Below, in pieces: positions 16,688 through 25,875 of a stretch of DNA of 45,201 bases; within the stretch, counting starts at the first letter, position 1, and the number at the start of each line of letters is the position of its first letter. The position numbers and the translations under genes were made by a program. The stretch is from Acidimicrobiia bacterium. Lineage in GTDB: Bacteria; Actinomycetota; Acidimicrobiia; IMCC26256; PALSA-610. The notes beneath the pieces were generated by a model, which made no database searches, had not been told where the DNA came from, and saw only the letters and a list, made by a program, of their open reading frames with translations. The stretch spans positions 1-45,201 of the forward strand of contig JADGOO010000088.1 of assembly GCA_017882905.1 (NCBI GenBank), given 5' to 3'.

Positions 16688-19600
16688 CTATCCCAGCGTG
16701 ACGTTGATGTTGCTCACCGCGTGACGATCGGTCAGCGATCCGTTGCCGCCGCTGAACCCGACGAGGACCTGCGGGGGCGCAGCGATGGTGGTCGCCAGCA
16801 CCGCCTGTCCGTCCATGGCCACGGTCAGCGCGCCGCCGTTGAGGATCACGACGAAGTCGTGCGGCGTACCCCGCAGTGGCATGACGTTGGGGTTCGTCGC
16901 CGTCCAGCTCACCGAGCCGAAGGTTCCTGCGCTCCCGACGCCGACAAGGTTGCTCGATGGGTCAGTGGGTCCCTGGAAGGTCTGCAGACCGACGCACGTG
17001 CCGGGGATGCCGCTGTAGCCCAGACCGCCACCCGGCGACCCGAGCGCCGTCGGGAGGGCCTGCGACGCGTCGGCCAGCACGAGGCACAGACCGTCGGCAC
17101 CGGTCCCCGAATCGATCGTCGCTGTGAACGAGATCGTGATCCTCGTCGCGGTCGACACCGGGTGTATGGCGAAGGCCGAACCCGCTCCGTAGCCGGTCGC
17201 GGGCGTGAGCTGCAACGAGGTCGAACCGACCATCGACGCAAGACCGTTGAGCTGCCAACCCTTCGGCGGCGCGGCGGTCACCGACGGCCCGAGCGGCGGC
17301 GCTTGACCGGCGGCACCGATCTTGATCGCCACGGCCGACACCTTGTGCAGGTCCGTCAACGTTCCGGTCGAGCCCGTGAAGCCGAGACGGACCGTCGGAG
17401 GAAGGCTCACGATCGCCTGCACGGTGCGCGTCCCGTCGATTGCGACCGTGAGCACATTGCTCGTGACGGTCACATGGACGACGTGCGGTCGGCTGCGAAG
17501 GTTCGCGACGTTGGTCGACGACGTGATCCACTTCGGGCTCGTGCTCTTCAGCGCCGACGTGGCGATCGCGACGAAGTTGGCCGCCGGCGCCCCGGTGCTC
17601 TTGAACGTGTCGAGCACGACGGCTGTCGAAGGGATCCCCGCGAACCCGAGTGCGCCGGCGGCCGCGCCCACAGCGCTCGTACTCGTCGTCGGGTTTGCGA
17701 AGACGAGCGCGGTGCCGGTGCCGCCGGTGCCGCCGGTCATCGTCGAAGTGAAGGTGATGTCGAGACCGTCCGCGGTGACGGGCGTGGTGTACCAAGCCGA
17801 ACCCGCGGCCGATGTCGTCGCGGGCGTGAGCTGCACGACGTTGGTGTTGACCATCGTGGCCTTGCCGTTCAGCTTCCAGCCGGTCGGGGGCGCGGCGATC
17901 GTCTTCGGCGCCGGCGGCACGTAGGTGGCGATGTTGACGTTGCTCACGCTGTGGGCGTCGGTGAGGCCACCGGTGCTGGCGGTGAAGCCGACGAGCACGT
18001 TCGGAGGGAGCGTGACCTTCGTTCGCAGCACCAAGGTGCCGTCGATCCACGTCTGGAGCATCCCGGCGCTGACGGTGACGTGCACCGAGCGCGACACGCC
18101 GCGGAGACTGGGCATGTTCGTGTTGGCCGCGAGGAAGGTGAGCGCTGCGGGTGCCCCGCCCGGGGTGGTTTGTACGACGCCCACGAAGCTGGGCGCGTTG
18201 ATCGAGGCGTTGGGGTAGGTATCGATGGCCACGGCGACGCCGGGTAAGCCCGCGAAACCGAGGCCGCCACCGGCCGCGCCGAGTGCGGTCGCTCCGCTCG
18301 CCGGGTCGATGAACGCCAGCGTGAGACCGTCGGCACCGCTGCCACCGCCGATCGTCGATGTGAAGGCCACATCGAGATTGGCCGAGGTCACTGCGGTCGC
18401 AGAGAAGGCGGAACCGGCCTCGTCGGTCGCCGCGCCGGTGAGGTCGACGGTCGACGCGTTCATCGTGGCCGAACCGTTGAGCTGCCACCCGGGGCCGGGC
18501 GGTGGAAGCGTGGTGTACGGCACGCCGGTCCCGGTCATGTTGACGTCGTGCACTCCGGAGCCGTCGTCGGCGGTGATCGTCCATGGCACGGTCGAAGGTC
18601 CGACGGCTGTCGGCGTGAACGTGACGGTCTCGGTGAGTGAGGCGCCGGCCGGCACGACAGTTCCCTCGGCCAGCGTCGACGTCGCGGCGAAGCCCCCGAT
18701 GATGGGCGGCTTCGACTTGAGGATCGTCATCGGACTACCGCCGGTGTTCGCGACCAGGAAGCTCAGCGTCGCGGTGCTGTTCAGTCCGACGTTGCCGAAG
18801 GCCACGGTGGACGGGAGCACGAGATCCGCAGGCAACGCCGTGGTCGCAGCAAGCGGCACCGCCGCGGTCGCCTGGTCCGTCGTGATCGCGGTCGTGTCGG
18901 CGTACGGGGTCGGGCTCGTGCCCGACTGGTCGGGGGGAGTGAACGTGACCGTCATCGCGACGCTGGCCCCAGGGGCGATCGTGGCACCGGGAGGAGGGGC
19001 GCCTGCGACCGTGAACGGAGCGGCCGGCAGCTCAACCGACTGAACGGTCTGGGTGGTCGTGGCCGTGTTGGTGAATGTCACCGACCAGCCCACGGCTTGC
19101 GAGCCGCCGGGCACCGTCCCGAAGTCGACGCTCGCGGGTGACGTACTGATCGGATACGTGGGCGCTTGTCCGGTGCCGCTCACGGGGATGGTGGAGACGC
19201 CGCTGTCGGTGGTCACCGTGAGCGTGGCGGTGACGGGACCGAGCTGGGTCGGCGTGAACGTCATGGGCACGCTGATGGTGCCAGCCGGCGCCAGTGTCGC
19301 AGGCAGTGACGGCGTCGGCGTGCCCAAGGTGAAGGCGCTGTTGTCGATCGACATCGCGGTCACGTTCGTTGCGCTGCTCGCGGTGAGCGTCGCGGACGCG
19401 TGGGCGTTCGATCCGACTGTTGTCGGTGTGAAGGCGAGCGACGGCCCGGTCAGCGTTGGGCCGCTCCCAAGGACGCCGAACGCGAGGACGTGGCCATCGC
19501 GCGTGCCCACATAGACGCGGCCGTTGTCGACGACGGGCGGGGCGAACTTGCTCGCGGTTCCAATCGCGGCTTGGAAGCGCAGGGTGAGCGCGCCACCACT

Positions 19601-21070
19601 CGGCACCGCGTCGTACGCGCGTAGCTGCGCGTTGACGCCGCTGCCGTCCCAGGTGTGCACCACCCAGACGAGCGCCGTCCCGCTCGTCGTGCCATTCGAT
19701 GTCACGACCGGCGGGCTCGATCCGAAGCCGAAGATGTCGTTCGAGGTCGCGGCCAAGCTGAGTGCCGGGTTACCCGCGCCGTCGAGGACGCGCTGGTACA
19801 CGCGCAGCAAACCCGAGCTCCCGGCCGCGCCGCCGCCGGGGCTGGCGGTGGGGAGGTACACGTATCCGCCGTCACCCGGCCATACCGCCGGCTTGCTCCA
19901 CACGCCGCCGAACGGACCGAACTTGCCGAGGACGTTGTCGACGGTGGTGCCGCGCCCGCCGAGGTTGTCGCGGTCGAGCAGGTACACGTAGCCCTGCTTG
20001 CCGGCGATGACAGCGAGGTGCGGATGCGCGGCCGTCCCGAAGCTGTCGGGCAACCCGGTCGCGCCGCCCGAGCCGAAGTCCTGATCGTTGCCGTTCAAGG
20101 CGTTGGCGTCGAACGGCGCGAAGAAGTCGGTGGGCGCGAGCGATCCGTCGGCCTGGACCGTGAGCCGCACCACTGATTCGCCGAACCCGACGCTCGGCGT
20201 GGCCGCGAGTCCGGCGCCGGCCGGCGGCGAGAAGCCGTTGCCCGTGGCCAGGACGATCTGGTTGGGACCATCCGACATGAGACCCGCGCCCGACATCCAG
20301 ATGCCCGCGCCGGTCTGCGTCGCGTCTTCGGTGGACCACATCGTCGTCATGGCCCCGCTCGTGCCGATGCCGACGATGAGCCCGCGATACGGACCGACGT
20401 CGCAGTGCCCGCCGAACGCGGCGTACACCACCCCGTTCAACAGCAGCAGGCCGGGTCGTTGCAGCTCATACGTCGCGTCGAACGGAGCACCGGGCGCGTT
20501 GGTCGGGGTGCCGCCGACCACGACCGGCCAGCCGGACCGCTCGCTTCCCGTGACCACATCGACCGCGTGAGCGACGTATTGGCCGGATCCCGAAGTCCCG
20601 CTCGCGTACGTCTTGGCGAAGAAGTACGCGGTGCCGGTCGTCGGATCGACGACGGGCGTACCGGTGATGCCGACCGAGGGCGTGAGATCGCCGCAACCGA
20701 GGTCGAGCGGGTTCCACGGAACACCCACGTTGCGATGCCACCGAATCGCTCCGGTCGCCGGGTCGATGCCGTAGACGTCGTTGGTCTCGGTGGCGACGAG
20801 CAAGGTGTTGCTCGCGACGAGCGGTTGTGCGTACACCTGTCCCGTCACAGCGGTGGCGAACAGCTGGCCGAAGCTCGATCCACCGACCACGGCGGGCGTG
20901 AGTACTGGTTGGTCGGCGAACCAGCCGGTGCGCAGGTTGTCAGCCGCCGTCGTGACGGTGTCGGCGCGCGCGGGCGCGGTGCCTGCGATTGCGAGTGCGG
21001 GTACGACGAGCGAGATCGTGACGACGATCCGCGCGCCGCGCAGACGACGGGTCGTGCCGAGCGATCTCAT
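16688..21070 (-). CDS. secreted multidomain protein: PQQ-like propeller, Ig-like domains, three lectin-like repeats
   Basis: A 1460-aa exported protein. A signal peptide (1-36) ends at ARA-DTV. Residues about 40-530 form a PQQ/outer-membrane-type beta propeller, with repeated units such as GQVYAQPLVASNTLLVATE and GYVYLLDRDN. About 530-860 hold three Ig-like 'choice-of-anchor'/ASPM-like modules (VDFGTVPGGSQAVGW, VAFGNVGLNSTATLSF). The last 600 residues are three similar L-type-lectin-like domains of about 200 aa. It likely binds glycans at the cell surface. ATG 21070 has GGGAG upstream and overlaps the stop of the GT39 gene as ATGA, so the two are translationally coupled. Confidence 0.85.
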   Translation of the reverse strand: MRSLGTTRRLRGARIVVTISLVVPALAIAGTAPARADTVTTAADNLRTGWFADQPVLTPAVVGGSSFGQLFATAVTGQVYAQPLVASNTLLVATETNDVYGIDPATGAIRWHRNVGVPWNPLDLGCGDLTPSVGITGTPVVDPTTGTAYFFAKTYASGTSGSGQYVAHAVDVVTGSERSGWPVVVGGTPTNAPGAPFDATYELQRPGLLLLNGVVYAAFGGHCDVGPYRGLIVGIGTSGAMTTMWSTEDATQTGAGIWMSGAGLMSDGPNQIVLATGNGFSPPAGAGLAATPSVGFGESVVRLTVQADGSLAPTDFFAPFDANALNGNDQDFGSGGATGLPDSFGTAAHPHLAVIAGKQGYVYLLDRDNLGGRGTTVDNVLGKFGPFGGVWSKPAVWPGDGGYVYLPTASPGGGAAGSSGLLRVYQRVLDGAGNPALSLAATSNDIFGFGSSPPVVTSNGTTSGTALVWVVHTWDGSGVNAQLRAYDAVPSGGALTLRFQAAIGTASKFAPPVVDNGRVYVGTRDGHVLAFGVLGSGPTLTGPSLAFTPTTVGSNAHASATLTASSATNVTAMSIDNSAFTLGTPTPSLPATLAPAGTISVPMTFTPTQLGPVTATLTVTTDSGVSTIPVSGTGQAPTYPISTSPASVDFGTVPGGSQAVGWSVTFTNTATTTQTVQSVELPAAPFTVAGAPPPGATIAPGASVAMTVTFTPPDQSGTSPTPYADTTAITTDQATAAVPLAATTALPADLVLPSTVAFGNVGLNSTATLSFLVANTGGSPMTILKSKPPIIGGFAATSTLAEGTVVPAGASLTETVTFTPTAVGPSTVPWTITADDGSGVHDVNMTGTGVPYTTLPPPGPGWQLNGSATMNASTVDLTGAATDEAGSAFSATAVTSANLDVAFTSTIGGGSGADGLTLAFIDPASGATALGAAGGGLGFAGLPGVAVAIDTYPNASINAPSFVGVVQTTPGGAPAALTFLAANTNMPSLRGVSRSVHVTVSAGMLQTWIDGTLVLRTKVTLPPNVLVGFTASTGGLTDAHSVSNVNIATYVPPAPKTIAAPPTGWKLNGKATMVNTNVVQLTPATTSAAGSAWYTTPVTADGLDITFTSTMTGGTGGTGTALVFANPTTSTSAVGAAAGALGFAGIPSTAVVLDTFKSTGAPAANFVAIATSALKSTSPKWITSSTNVANLRSRPHVVHVTVTSNVLTVAIDGTRTVQAIVSLPPTVRLGFTGSTGTLTDLHKVSAVAIKIGAAGQAPPLGPSVTAAPPKGWQLNGLASMVGSTSLQLTPATGYGAGSAFAIHPVSTATRITISFTATIDSGTGADGLCLVLADASQALPTALGSPGGGLGYSGIPGTCVGLQTFQGPTDPSSNLVGVGSAGTFGSVSWTATNPNVMPLRGTPHDFVVILNGGALTVAMDGQAVLATTIAAPPQVLVGFSGGNGSLTDRHAVSNINVTLG
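16691..17270 (-). repeat. lectin-like repeat 3
   Basis: Third copy, starting GWQLNGLASM and ending HAVSNINVTLG at the protein's C terminus. All three copies share a GW-LNG-A-M opening, GTGADG- or GTGG-type loops, GALGFAGIP/GGLGYSGIPG, and a closing LTD-H-VS-(N/A)-(V/I). Boundaries are approximate. Confidence 0.7.
17325..17890 (-). repeat. lectin-like repeat 2
   Basis: Second copy, opening GWKLNGKATM and closing LTDLHKVSAVAIKIG. It is the most divergent in the GTGADG loop, which reads GTGGTGTALVF here, so ligand binding may differ. Confidence 0.7.
17930..18495 (-). repeat. lectin-like repeat 1
   Basis: First copy, opening GWQLNGSATM and closing LTDAHSVSNVNIATY. It follows the Ig-like modules. 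The DNA spacing between the openings of the three copies is about 606 and 623 bp. Confidence 0.7.
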
Positions 21071-22698
21071 GGAGCATCTCCCGCTCGTCCAACCGACGCG
21101 GATCCAGTCGACCGGCGCCACAGCGAGTACGCGCCACTTCCATAGCTGGTCTGGAACGGCAGCGTTGCGACCAGCTGGTAGCCGCCGGCCTGTGCGATGT
21201 CGTCTCGTATCGCGACCGCCGTCGCGGCGTCGGCTCCGTAGCGCAGCTCGATGACGTCGAAGTAGCCGTCGTCGATCGCAGCCCGGTACGCGTCGAGGCC
21301 GCTCAGGTGGGCCCCGCCGCGCGTCGTGTACTCGAACCAATGAAGGTCGGTCCACTGCCACGGTTGCAGTAGGTGACGCAACCGGTAACGGGGTACCTCG
21401 TCCTCCTCAGCGAGGACCCGGCCCGACACGGGTCGCACGAGCGACTTGAGCGTGGCCACGAGCCGGTCGCTGTTCGGCCATTCGCGCTCGAGGCGAACCG
21501 ACTGGGAGAGCCCGGTCCCAACGAGCACGAGACCAACCGCGACGGCGGCCGCGAAGCGGCGACCCGAAAGCCGTGCGGCGCGGCCGGCGAGTCGAACCAG
21601 CGCGAGGCCGACGAGCGGCGCCGCGAAGAAGAGCCCGAAGCCCACGTGCTTCGCGAGCGAGACCGGTTCGCCCTTGTAGAGGTGGTACGCGGGCGCGAGG
21701 AAGACGGTGCCGAACAGCAACGCGCCGAGCGCCCGCTGCCGGCGCGGCACCGCGAAGCACCCGGCCAGGGCGACAGCGGCGAAGCACCCCCCGAGCGACA
21801 GCGCGCGGCTCACGAGATACCACGCCGTCGCGGGCACCTCCACCGTGCGGTTGACGGTCGTGGATCGCAGACCGTCGAGGATCGCGGTGCCGAACACCGC
21901 GACCACCAGACCCACGACCGCGCTCGACGCGGCCAGCGCCGCGGCGAGCTTTCGCATCGCCGCCCACGAGTCGCGGTGGCGACGCGACTCAACGACGAGC
22001 ACGACGAGAATCGTCGGGACGTAGAGCGCGGCGGCGTACTTCGTCAACACCGCGAGCACCGCGAGTGCGCCGACGGCGCCGGCCCACCGCACGCTGGGCG
22101 CCTCGGCGGCCCGCACCGAGGCGTACGTTGCCAGCGCGAGCAGCCCGACGCACATCGCGTCCATGGTGGCGAGGTGGCCGATGAACAAGACGGGCGCCGA
22201 CAGTGCGAACGCGGCCGCGGCCGGCGCGGCCGCATGCACCCCGAACAGGCGCTTCGTGATTCGGTGCACGCAGAGGGTCGCGACCACCATCCATACGAGG
22301 CTCAAGGCGCGCGCGCCGGCGACGCCCCAGACGCTGTCGACCAACGATGCGATCACGGGGTAGAGGCCCGGGCTCCCGGAGAAGTACGTCGAGAAGTTCC
22401 CGTAGAGCGGTGTCCCGTGCTGGACGTGCGCCGTGATCTGATGGCCCGCCCAGATGTACAGCGCCTCGTCTTGGAAGACGGAGTTGCGCAGGCGCAGCGA
22501 AGCGATCGCCTGCGCGCCGATGATGCTCGCAACCACCCAGCGACCGGACCGAAGCCGGCGCGGCCTGAGCCACGCGGTCGCTTCGTCGTCGTCGGCCGTG
22601 ACGGCGTGCGGCGACGCGGGCGCCGGGACGGTGGCGATCGCCGCTTCGAGCTCGGCATCCTGGAGGCGGCCACCGGATGGGGCGAGGACGTCGGTCAC
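21067..22698 (-). CDS. GT39/PMT-type membrane glycosyltransferase
   Basis: A 543-aa integral membrane protein of the GT-C fold. After a soluble N-terminal tail of ~50 residues, a first transmembrane segment leads to the outer loop SVFQDEALYIWAGHQI with the Asp-Glu pair D77-E78, the site used by ArnT/PMT-like enzymes that transfer sugars from polyprenyl phosphate. About nine more membrane segments follow, with STYFSGSPGLYP in a later loop, then a soluble C-terminal part (about 420-543). Its start ATG 22698 overlaps the GT2 gene's stop as ATGA, and its own stop overlaps the next gene the same way. It probably decorates the glycan or the secreted protein; the sugar is unknown. Confidence 0.85.
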   Translation of the reverse strand: MTDVLAPSGGRLQDAELEAAIATVPAPASPHAVTADDDEATAWLRPRRLRSGRWVVASIIGAQAIASLRLRNSVFQDEALYIWAGHQITAHVQHGTPLYGNFSTYFSGSPGLYPVIASLVDSVWGVAGARALSLVWMVVATLCVHRITKRLFGVHAAAPAAAAFALSAPVLFIGHLATMDAMCVGLLALATYASVRAAEAPSVRWAGAVGALAVLAVLTKYAAALYVPTILVVLVVESRRHRDSWAAMRKLAAALAASSAVVGLVVAVFGTAILDGLRSTTVNRTVEVPATAWYLVSRALSLGGCFAAVALAGCFAVPRRQRALGALLFGTVFLAPAYHLYKGEPVSLAKHVGFGLFFAAPLVGLALVRLAGRAARLSGRRFAAAVAVGLVLVGTGLSQSVRLEREWPNSDRLVATLKSLVRPVSGRVLAEEDEVPRYRLRHLLQPWQWTDLHWFEYTTRGGAHLSGLDAYRAAIDDGYFDVIELRYGADAATAVAIRDDIAQAGGYQLVATLPFQTSYGSGAYSLWRRSTGSASVGRAGDAP

Positions 22699-25475
22699 CG
22701 CGCTTGGCCCTTCTCGACATCCGGCGCGACACGGTCGGCGCCGGCGCCCGGCGCAATGGTGCGGAATCCGCTCAGCTGATCCGCGGCGCGCGAGAACGCG
22801 GCGATCAGCCGCGGATCAGCGCTGAGCGACCACGCGGCCCGTTCCGCTGCTGTCCCGTCCGACGTCGGGCTCCCTTCGTGGTAGATCAGCGCCGCGATGT
22901 CGCTGCGTGCACGGATCGCCGACCCGAGGTGTTGGAGCCAGGCGATGCGCTGCTCCTCGGGTCCGGCCACGCTGGTCTCGATGAACAACGGATCGCGTGG
23001 GTGCTCGGCGCGAGTGCTGGCGATCACGTGTTGCGGATCCGGCCACGTCGTACCGGGAAACTCGATCAGGCTCAGCAGCACTGCGTCGTAGGTGCCGGCC
23101 GGCGGCGCATACGGGCCGTCGGCCGACGGATCCGCGGGCGCCCAGATCCACGTGAGGTTGTGTACGCCCTCGGAGCGGAACACGGAGCGCACGTGCGTCC
23201 ATGCCCGCGCGCTGTCTTGCGGGATGCCGCCGTTCGCGACCGCCGACGTGACGGCCCAGTCACGATCGACTTGTGGCAGCACGGTGAGGTCGACCGGCTT
23301 GCCCCACTCCCGGATCTCTCGCGCCCATCGCTGCAGCTCGCCGTCGTGGACTCCGTTGGCGACGGAGAGGAGGCTCGCCTCGAAGGCAGGTCGCCGCGGT
23401 GCGCTGAAGAGCAGCGTGACCCATGGGCGAGCTCCGTCGGCAACGACTGTCTGTGCCCATGTTCGATCGAAGTGATCGCTGATCTCCTGCGTACGACCGA
23501 CGACGCCGACGTGGTAACCCAACCGCGTGTCGATCGTCGGAAGCGCCGCGGCGAGCACACCCGTCGTGATGTCGAGGCCGACGCGTGGGTTCGCCGTGCC
23601 CGCCGCCGCGGCGCGTGCTTGATGATTGTTCGATGCCAAGGGCGCGACGGCGACGACGAGCGCGATCACAACGACGCCGAATGCCGCCGCGCTCTGCCAC
23701 GTGATCCGCGGCACGCTGAGCGTTCGCCGCCAGAGGAACGACCGCCCGCGCGCGAACATGCGGTCGGCCGCCGCCAGCCCGACGAACGCGGCCAGCAGCA
23801 GCCCTGTGTACGCGGCCCAGAGCGCACTGATCAGCACTGCGCCGCCGCCACCGCGCACGATGGCGGCGACGATCGCACCGACGCACGCAGCCAGGCACGC
23901 GATCTGGAACGCGATCGTGCGCAGCATCGAACCGCCGACTCGGCGCTTCGGAGTGACGACGAACGTACCGCCGCCGCGGATGAGACCGCGTAGGGCGGCG
24001 ACGGTCAGGACAGGGAAGGCGCCGAACCCGATCACGATGCCCCGCCAGCCCGCCTTGTCCTTGGTTGCGTGCCAGAAGGCGAGCTGCGTGAGGAGCGCGT
24101 ACGCGACGAAGTGGGCCAGGAACTGCTCGAGGTTCGCGCCCCGAACGGCGGCGATTCCGGTAGTGAGGAACACGATCGGCACGGCCACGTACACGAGGTC
24201 GCGCAGCCCGCACAGGTAATGCGTGCTCGCGAGTGCGTACTGCACGCGTTGCTCGTGGCGCAGTCCGCCGTGCCGCCGCGGCATGAAGATGTCTCGCCAG
24301 TGGCGGCGCAGGATCCCGAGCGAGCCGCGCGCCCAGCGGCGCTGCTGTCCGAAGTAGCTCCCGAGCTCGAGCGGGCCGAGGCCGTGTGCGAGCACGTCGG
24401 GCACGAACACGCTGCGCCAACGCTGGTGCAGCATGATGGAAGCCGCGAAGTCCTCCGTCACCGAGGTCTGCGGGAAGCCGCCGATCTCATCGAGCGCTTC
24501 GGCGCGCATGACGACGTTGGTTCCGCAGATGGAGGCCGCGTTGGTGGCCGACTTGCCCTGGCACAGCACCCGGTAGAAGACCGCCTGTTGGTCGTTCGCC
24601 CAGCGCGCGACCGGATTCTCGAGATTGCGGTAGTACTGGCCGGTCTGCACCCATGCCACGCCGGAGTCGCGCAGGTTGGGGATCGTGGCGAGGAGGAACC
24701 CGGGTTCTGCCACCTGATCGGCATCGAAGATGACGATCAGCGCGTCACCCGTCGCGCCGACCGCCCGACGTGCGTGCTCGAGGTTGCCGGCCTTGGCCCC
24801 GCCGCCAACGGCGCGTGTGATGCAACGAACGGCGAGCCGTCGACAGAGCGCTTCGATGTCGGCGGAACAGGTTGCGCCCGCCACCCCGCCGTCGTTGCAG
24901 ACCACGATCTCGACGCGTGCGTCCGAGTGCGCAGCGAGATAGATCTCGCGTGCCACGAGCGCCGCGTGCACGGTCTGGCTGACGATGTCGGCACCCTCGT
25001 CAACCGTCGGGATGAGGACGAAGACCGGGCGGGTCGTCGGGTCTTCGTCGTCGGACAACCTCACGGGTTCGCGAGGCCAGAGCGTGTAGTGGAACCCGAG
25101 GATCTGGAGCGCGGCGAACACCTCCGCCGCGTACAGCGGGATCGACAACCAGGGTGCTTGCCAGTTGATGACCCCGGCGCGCCAGACGAGGTAGTCGCAG
25201 ATGGTGGCCGCCACCATCGCGGTGAGGATGGCGGTCTGCTTGTCGTGGCGCGTCATCTTGCGACGCGCGACGAAGCCGAACGCGAGGACTCCGGCCGCGA
25301 GCGTGAGCAGCATCCCGGCTTGCAGCCGGGCCAGCCAGACCACCGCAGATCCGACCAACAGGGCGATGCCGAGGTCGACCCACGAGGAGGGGCGACGTGG
25401 TGGCCGACGGTCGATGAGCGCGCGCGGCACGTCGCCCGGATCCTTGTTCGATGACGTCCTTGTCGATCGGAACAC
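22695..25475 (-). CDS. GT2 cellulose-synthase-like transferase fused to a degenerate GH26-like domain
   Basis: Membrane beta-glycan synthase of 926 aa. Helices lie at about 33-100, then the GT2 domain: VCNDGG (D195), FDADQ (D251/D253), TED (D342) and QQRRW (377-381), the D,D,D,Q-x-x-RW set of processive synthases. Four or more helices follow to about 612. Residues 630-900 are an extracellular domain resembling GH26: RAWTHVRSVFRSEGVHNLTWIW, PLFIETS with the nucleophile-like E833, but VLPQVDRDW with Gln735 where the acid/base Glu is expected. So this domain is probably a binding or guiding part, not an active hydrolase. Start is GTG 25475 with AGGAGG 14 nt upstream. It is the first gene of the four-gene operon. 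Confidence 0.88.
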   Translation of the reverse strand: MFRSTRTSSNKDPGDVPRALIDRRPPRRPSSWVDLGIALLVGSAVVWLARLQAGMLLTLAAGVLAFGFVARRKMTRHDKQTAILTAMVAATICDYLVWRAGVINWQAPWLSIPLYAAEVFAALQILGFHYTLWPREPVRLSDDEDPTTRPVFVLIPTVDEGADIVSQTVHAALVAREIYLAAHSDARVEIVVCNDGGVAGATCSADIEALCRRLAVRCITRAVGGGAKAGNLEHARRAVGATGDALIVIFDADQVAEPGFLLATIPNLRDSGVAWVQTGQYYRNLENPVARWANDQQAVFYRVLCQGKSATNAASICGTNVVMRAEALDEIGGFPQTSVTEDFAASIMLHQRWRSVFVPDVLAHGLGPLELGSYFGQQRRWARGSLGILRRHWRDIFMPRRHGGLRHEQRVQYALASTHYLCGLRDLVYVAVPIVFLTTGIAAVRGANLEQFLAHFVAYALLTQLAFWHATKDKAGWRGIVIGFGAFPVLTVAALRGLIRGGGTFVVTPKRRVGGSMLRTIAFQIACLAACVGAIVAAIVRGGGGAVLISALWAAYTGLLLAAFVGLAAADRMFARGRSFLWRRTLSVPRITWQSAAAFGVVVIALVVAVAPLASNNHQARAAAAGTANPRVGLDITTGVLAAALPTIDTRLGYHVGVVGRTQEISDHFDRTWAQTVVADGARPWVTLLFSAPRRPAFEASLLSVANGVHDGELQRWAREIREWGKPVDLTVLPQVDRDWAVTSAVANGGIPQDSARAWTHVRSVFRSEGVHNLTWIWAPADPSADGPYAPPAGTYDAVLLSLIEFPGTTWPDPQHVIASTRAEHPRDPLFIETSVAGPEEQRIAWLQHLGSAIRARSDIAALIYHEGSPTSDGTAAERAAWSLSADPRLIAAFSRAADQLSGFRTIAPGAGADRVAPDVEKGQAR

Positions 25476-25603
25476 GTGGACCCGCCCCGCCTCCTGCTTG
25501 GATCTAGGACCTGGTGTCGCCGCGCAACCGCTCCGGTAGGCCGCGAGCTGGCGACCGACCGTCTTCCCGGGTCAACGCCCGCCCTAGGGTCGAAACCGGA
25601 ATA

Positions 25604-25633
25604 AACCTACTGAAAAATGCGGATACAGGGCAA
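25604..25633 (-). promoter_or_regulatory. candidate promoter of the glycan operon
   Basis: On the minus strand TTGCCC (25633-25628) and TAGGTT (25609-25604) are 18 bp apart in the only AT-rich stretch of the 306-bp gap between the GT2 gene and the tRNA. The leader would be about 120 nt. CCTAC (25606-25610) and GTAGG further on can pair, so the leader or the opposite strand may be structured. Apart from this and the tRNA -10 box, the gap holds nothing I recognise. Confidence 0.35.
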
Positions 25634-25721
25634 ACACGTCGAAATTGCGTAGGCTGTGTCACACTCGCGACGCCGGCGCGCGCGCCGCGGGGAGCCTCGG
25701 GAGCCACGAAGCGCCGTCTCC

Positions 25722-25727
25722 TATACT
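25722..25727 (+). promoter_or_regulatory. -10 box of the tRNA-Arg gene
   Basis: TATACT, one mismatch from TATAAT, lies 54 bp before the tRNA. No good -35 hexamer is seen. Confidence 0.45.
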
Positions 25728-25781
25728 TGGCGGTTCGACGGCCCGCGACCGGCAAAAGCCCAGGTCAACGGCCTAGAACCA

Positions 25782-25854
25782 GCGCTCGTAGCTCAATGGA
25801 TAGAGCATTTGACTACGGATCAAAAGGTTGGGGGTTCGAATCCCTCCGAGCGCG
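25782..25854 (+). tRNA. tRNA-Arg (anticodon ACG)
   Basis: A full cloverleaf: acceptor arms GCGCTCG / CGAGCGC, D arm GCTC-AATGGATA-GAGC, anticodon arm TTTGA-CTACGGA-TCAAA with anticodon ACG, a 5-base variable loop, T arm GGGGG-TTCGAAT-CCCTC (one G-U pair) and discriminator G. The CCA end is not encoded. It reads CGU/CGC/CGA codons once A34 becomes inosine. Its 3' end borders the integrase relic. Confidence 0.97.
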
Positions 25855-25875
25855 CTGAGGAAACTGCTGGTCAGA

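Noticed and set aside
16586-18247. Plus-strand open frame of 553 codons opposite the lectin repeats
   Set aside because: Its low-complexity Arg/Gly/Asp text arises from the antisense of Thr/Ala/Gly-rich repeats.
25615-25670. GEMM-I (c-di-GMP) riboswitch-like text ACAGGGCAAAC followed by GAAA upstream of the tRNA
   Set aside because: Only the first core box is present; the GACGCAAAGCC-type second half and the pairing stems are missing, and the downstream gene on that strand is a tRNA.
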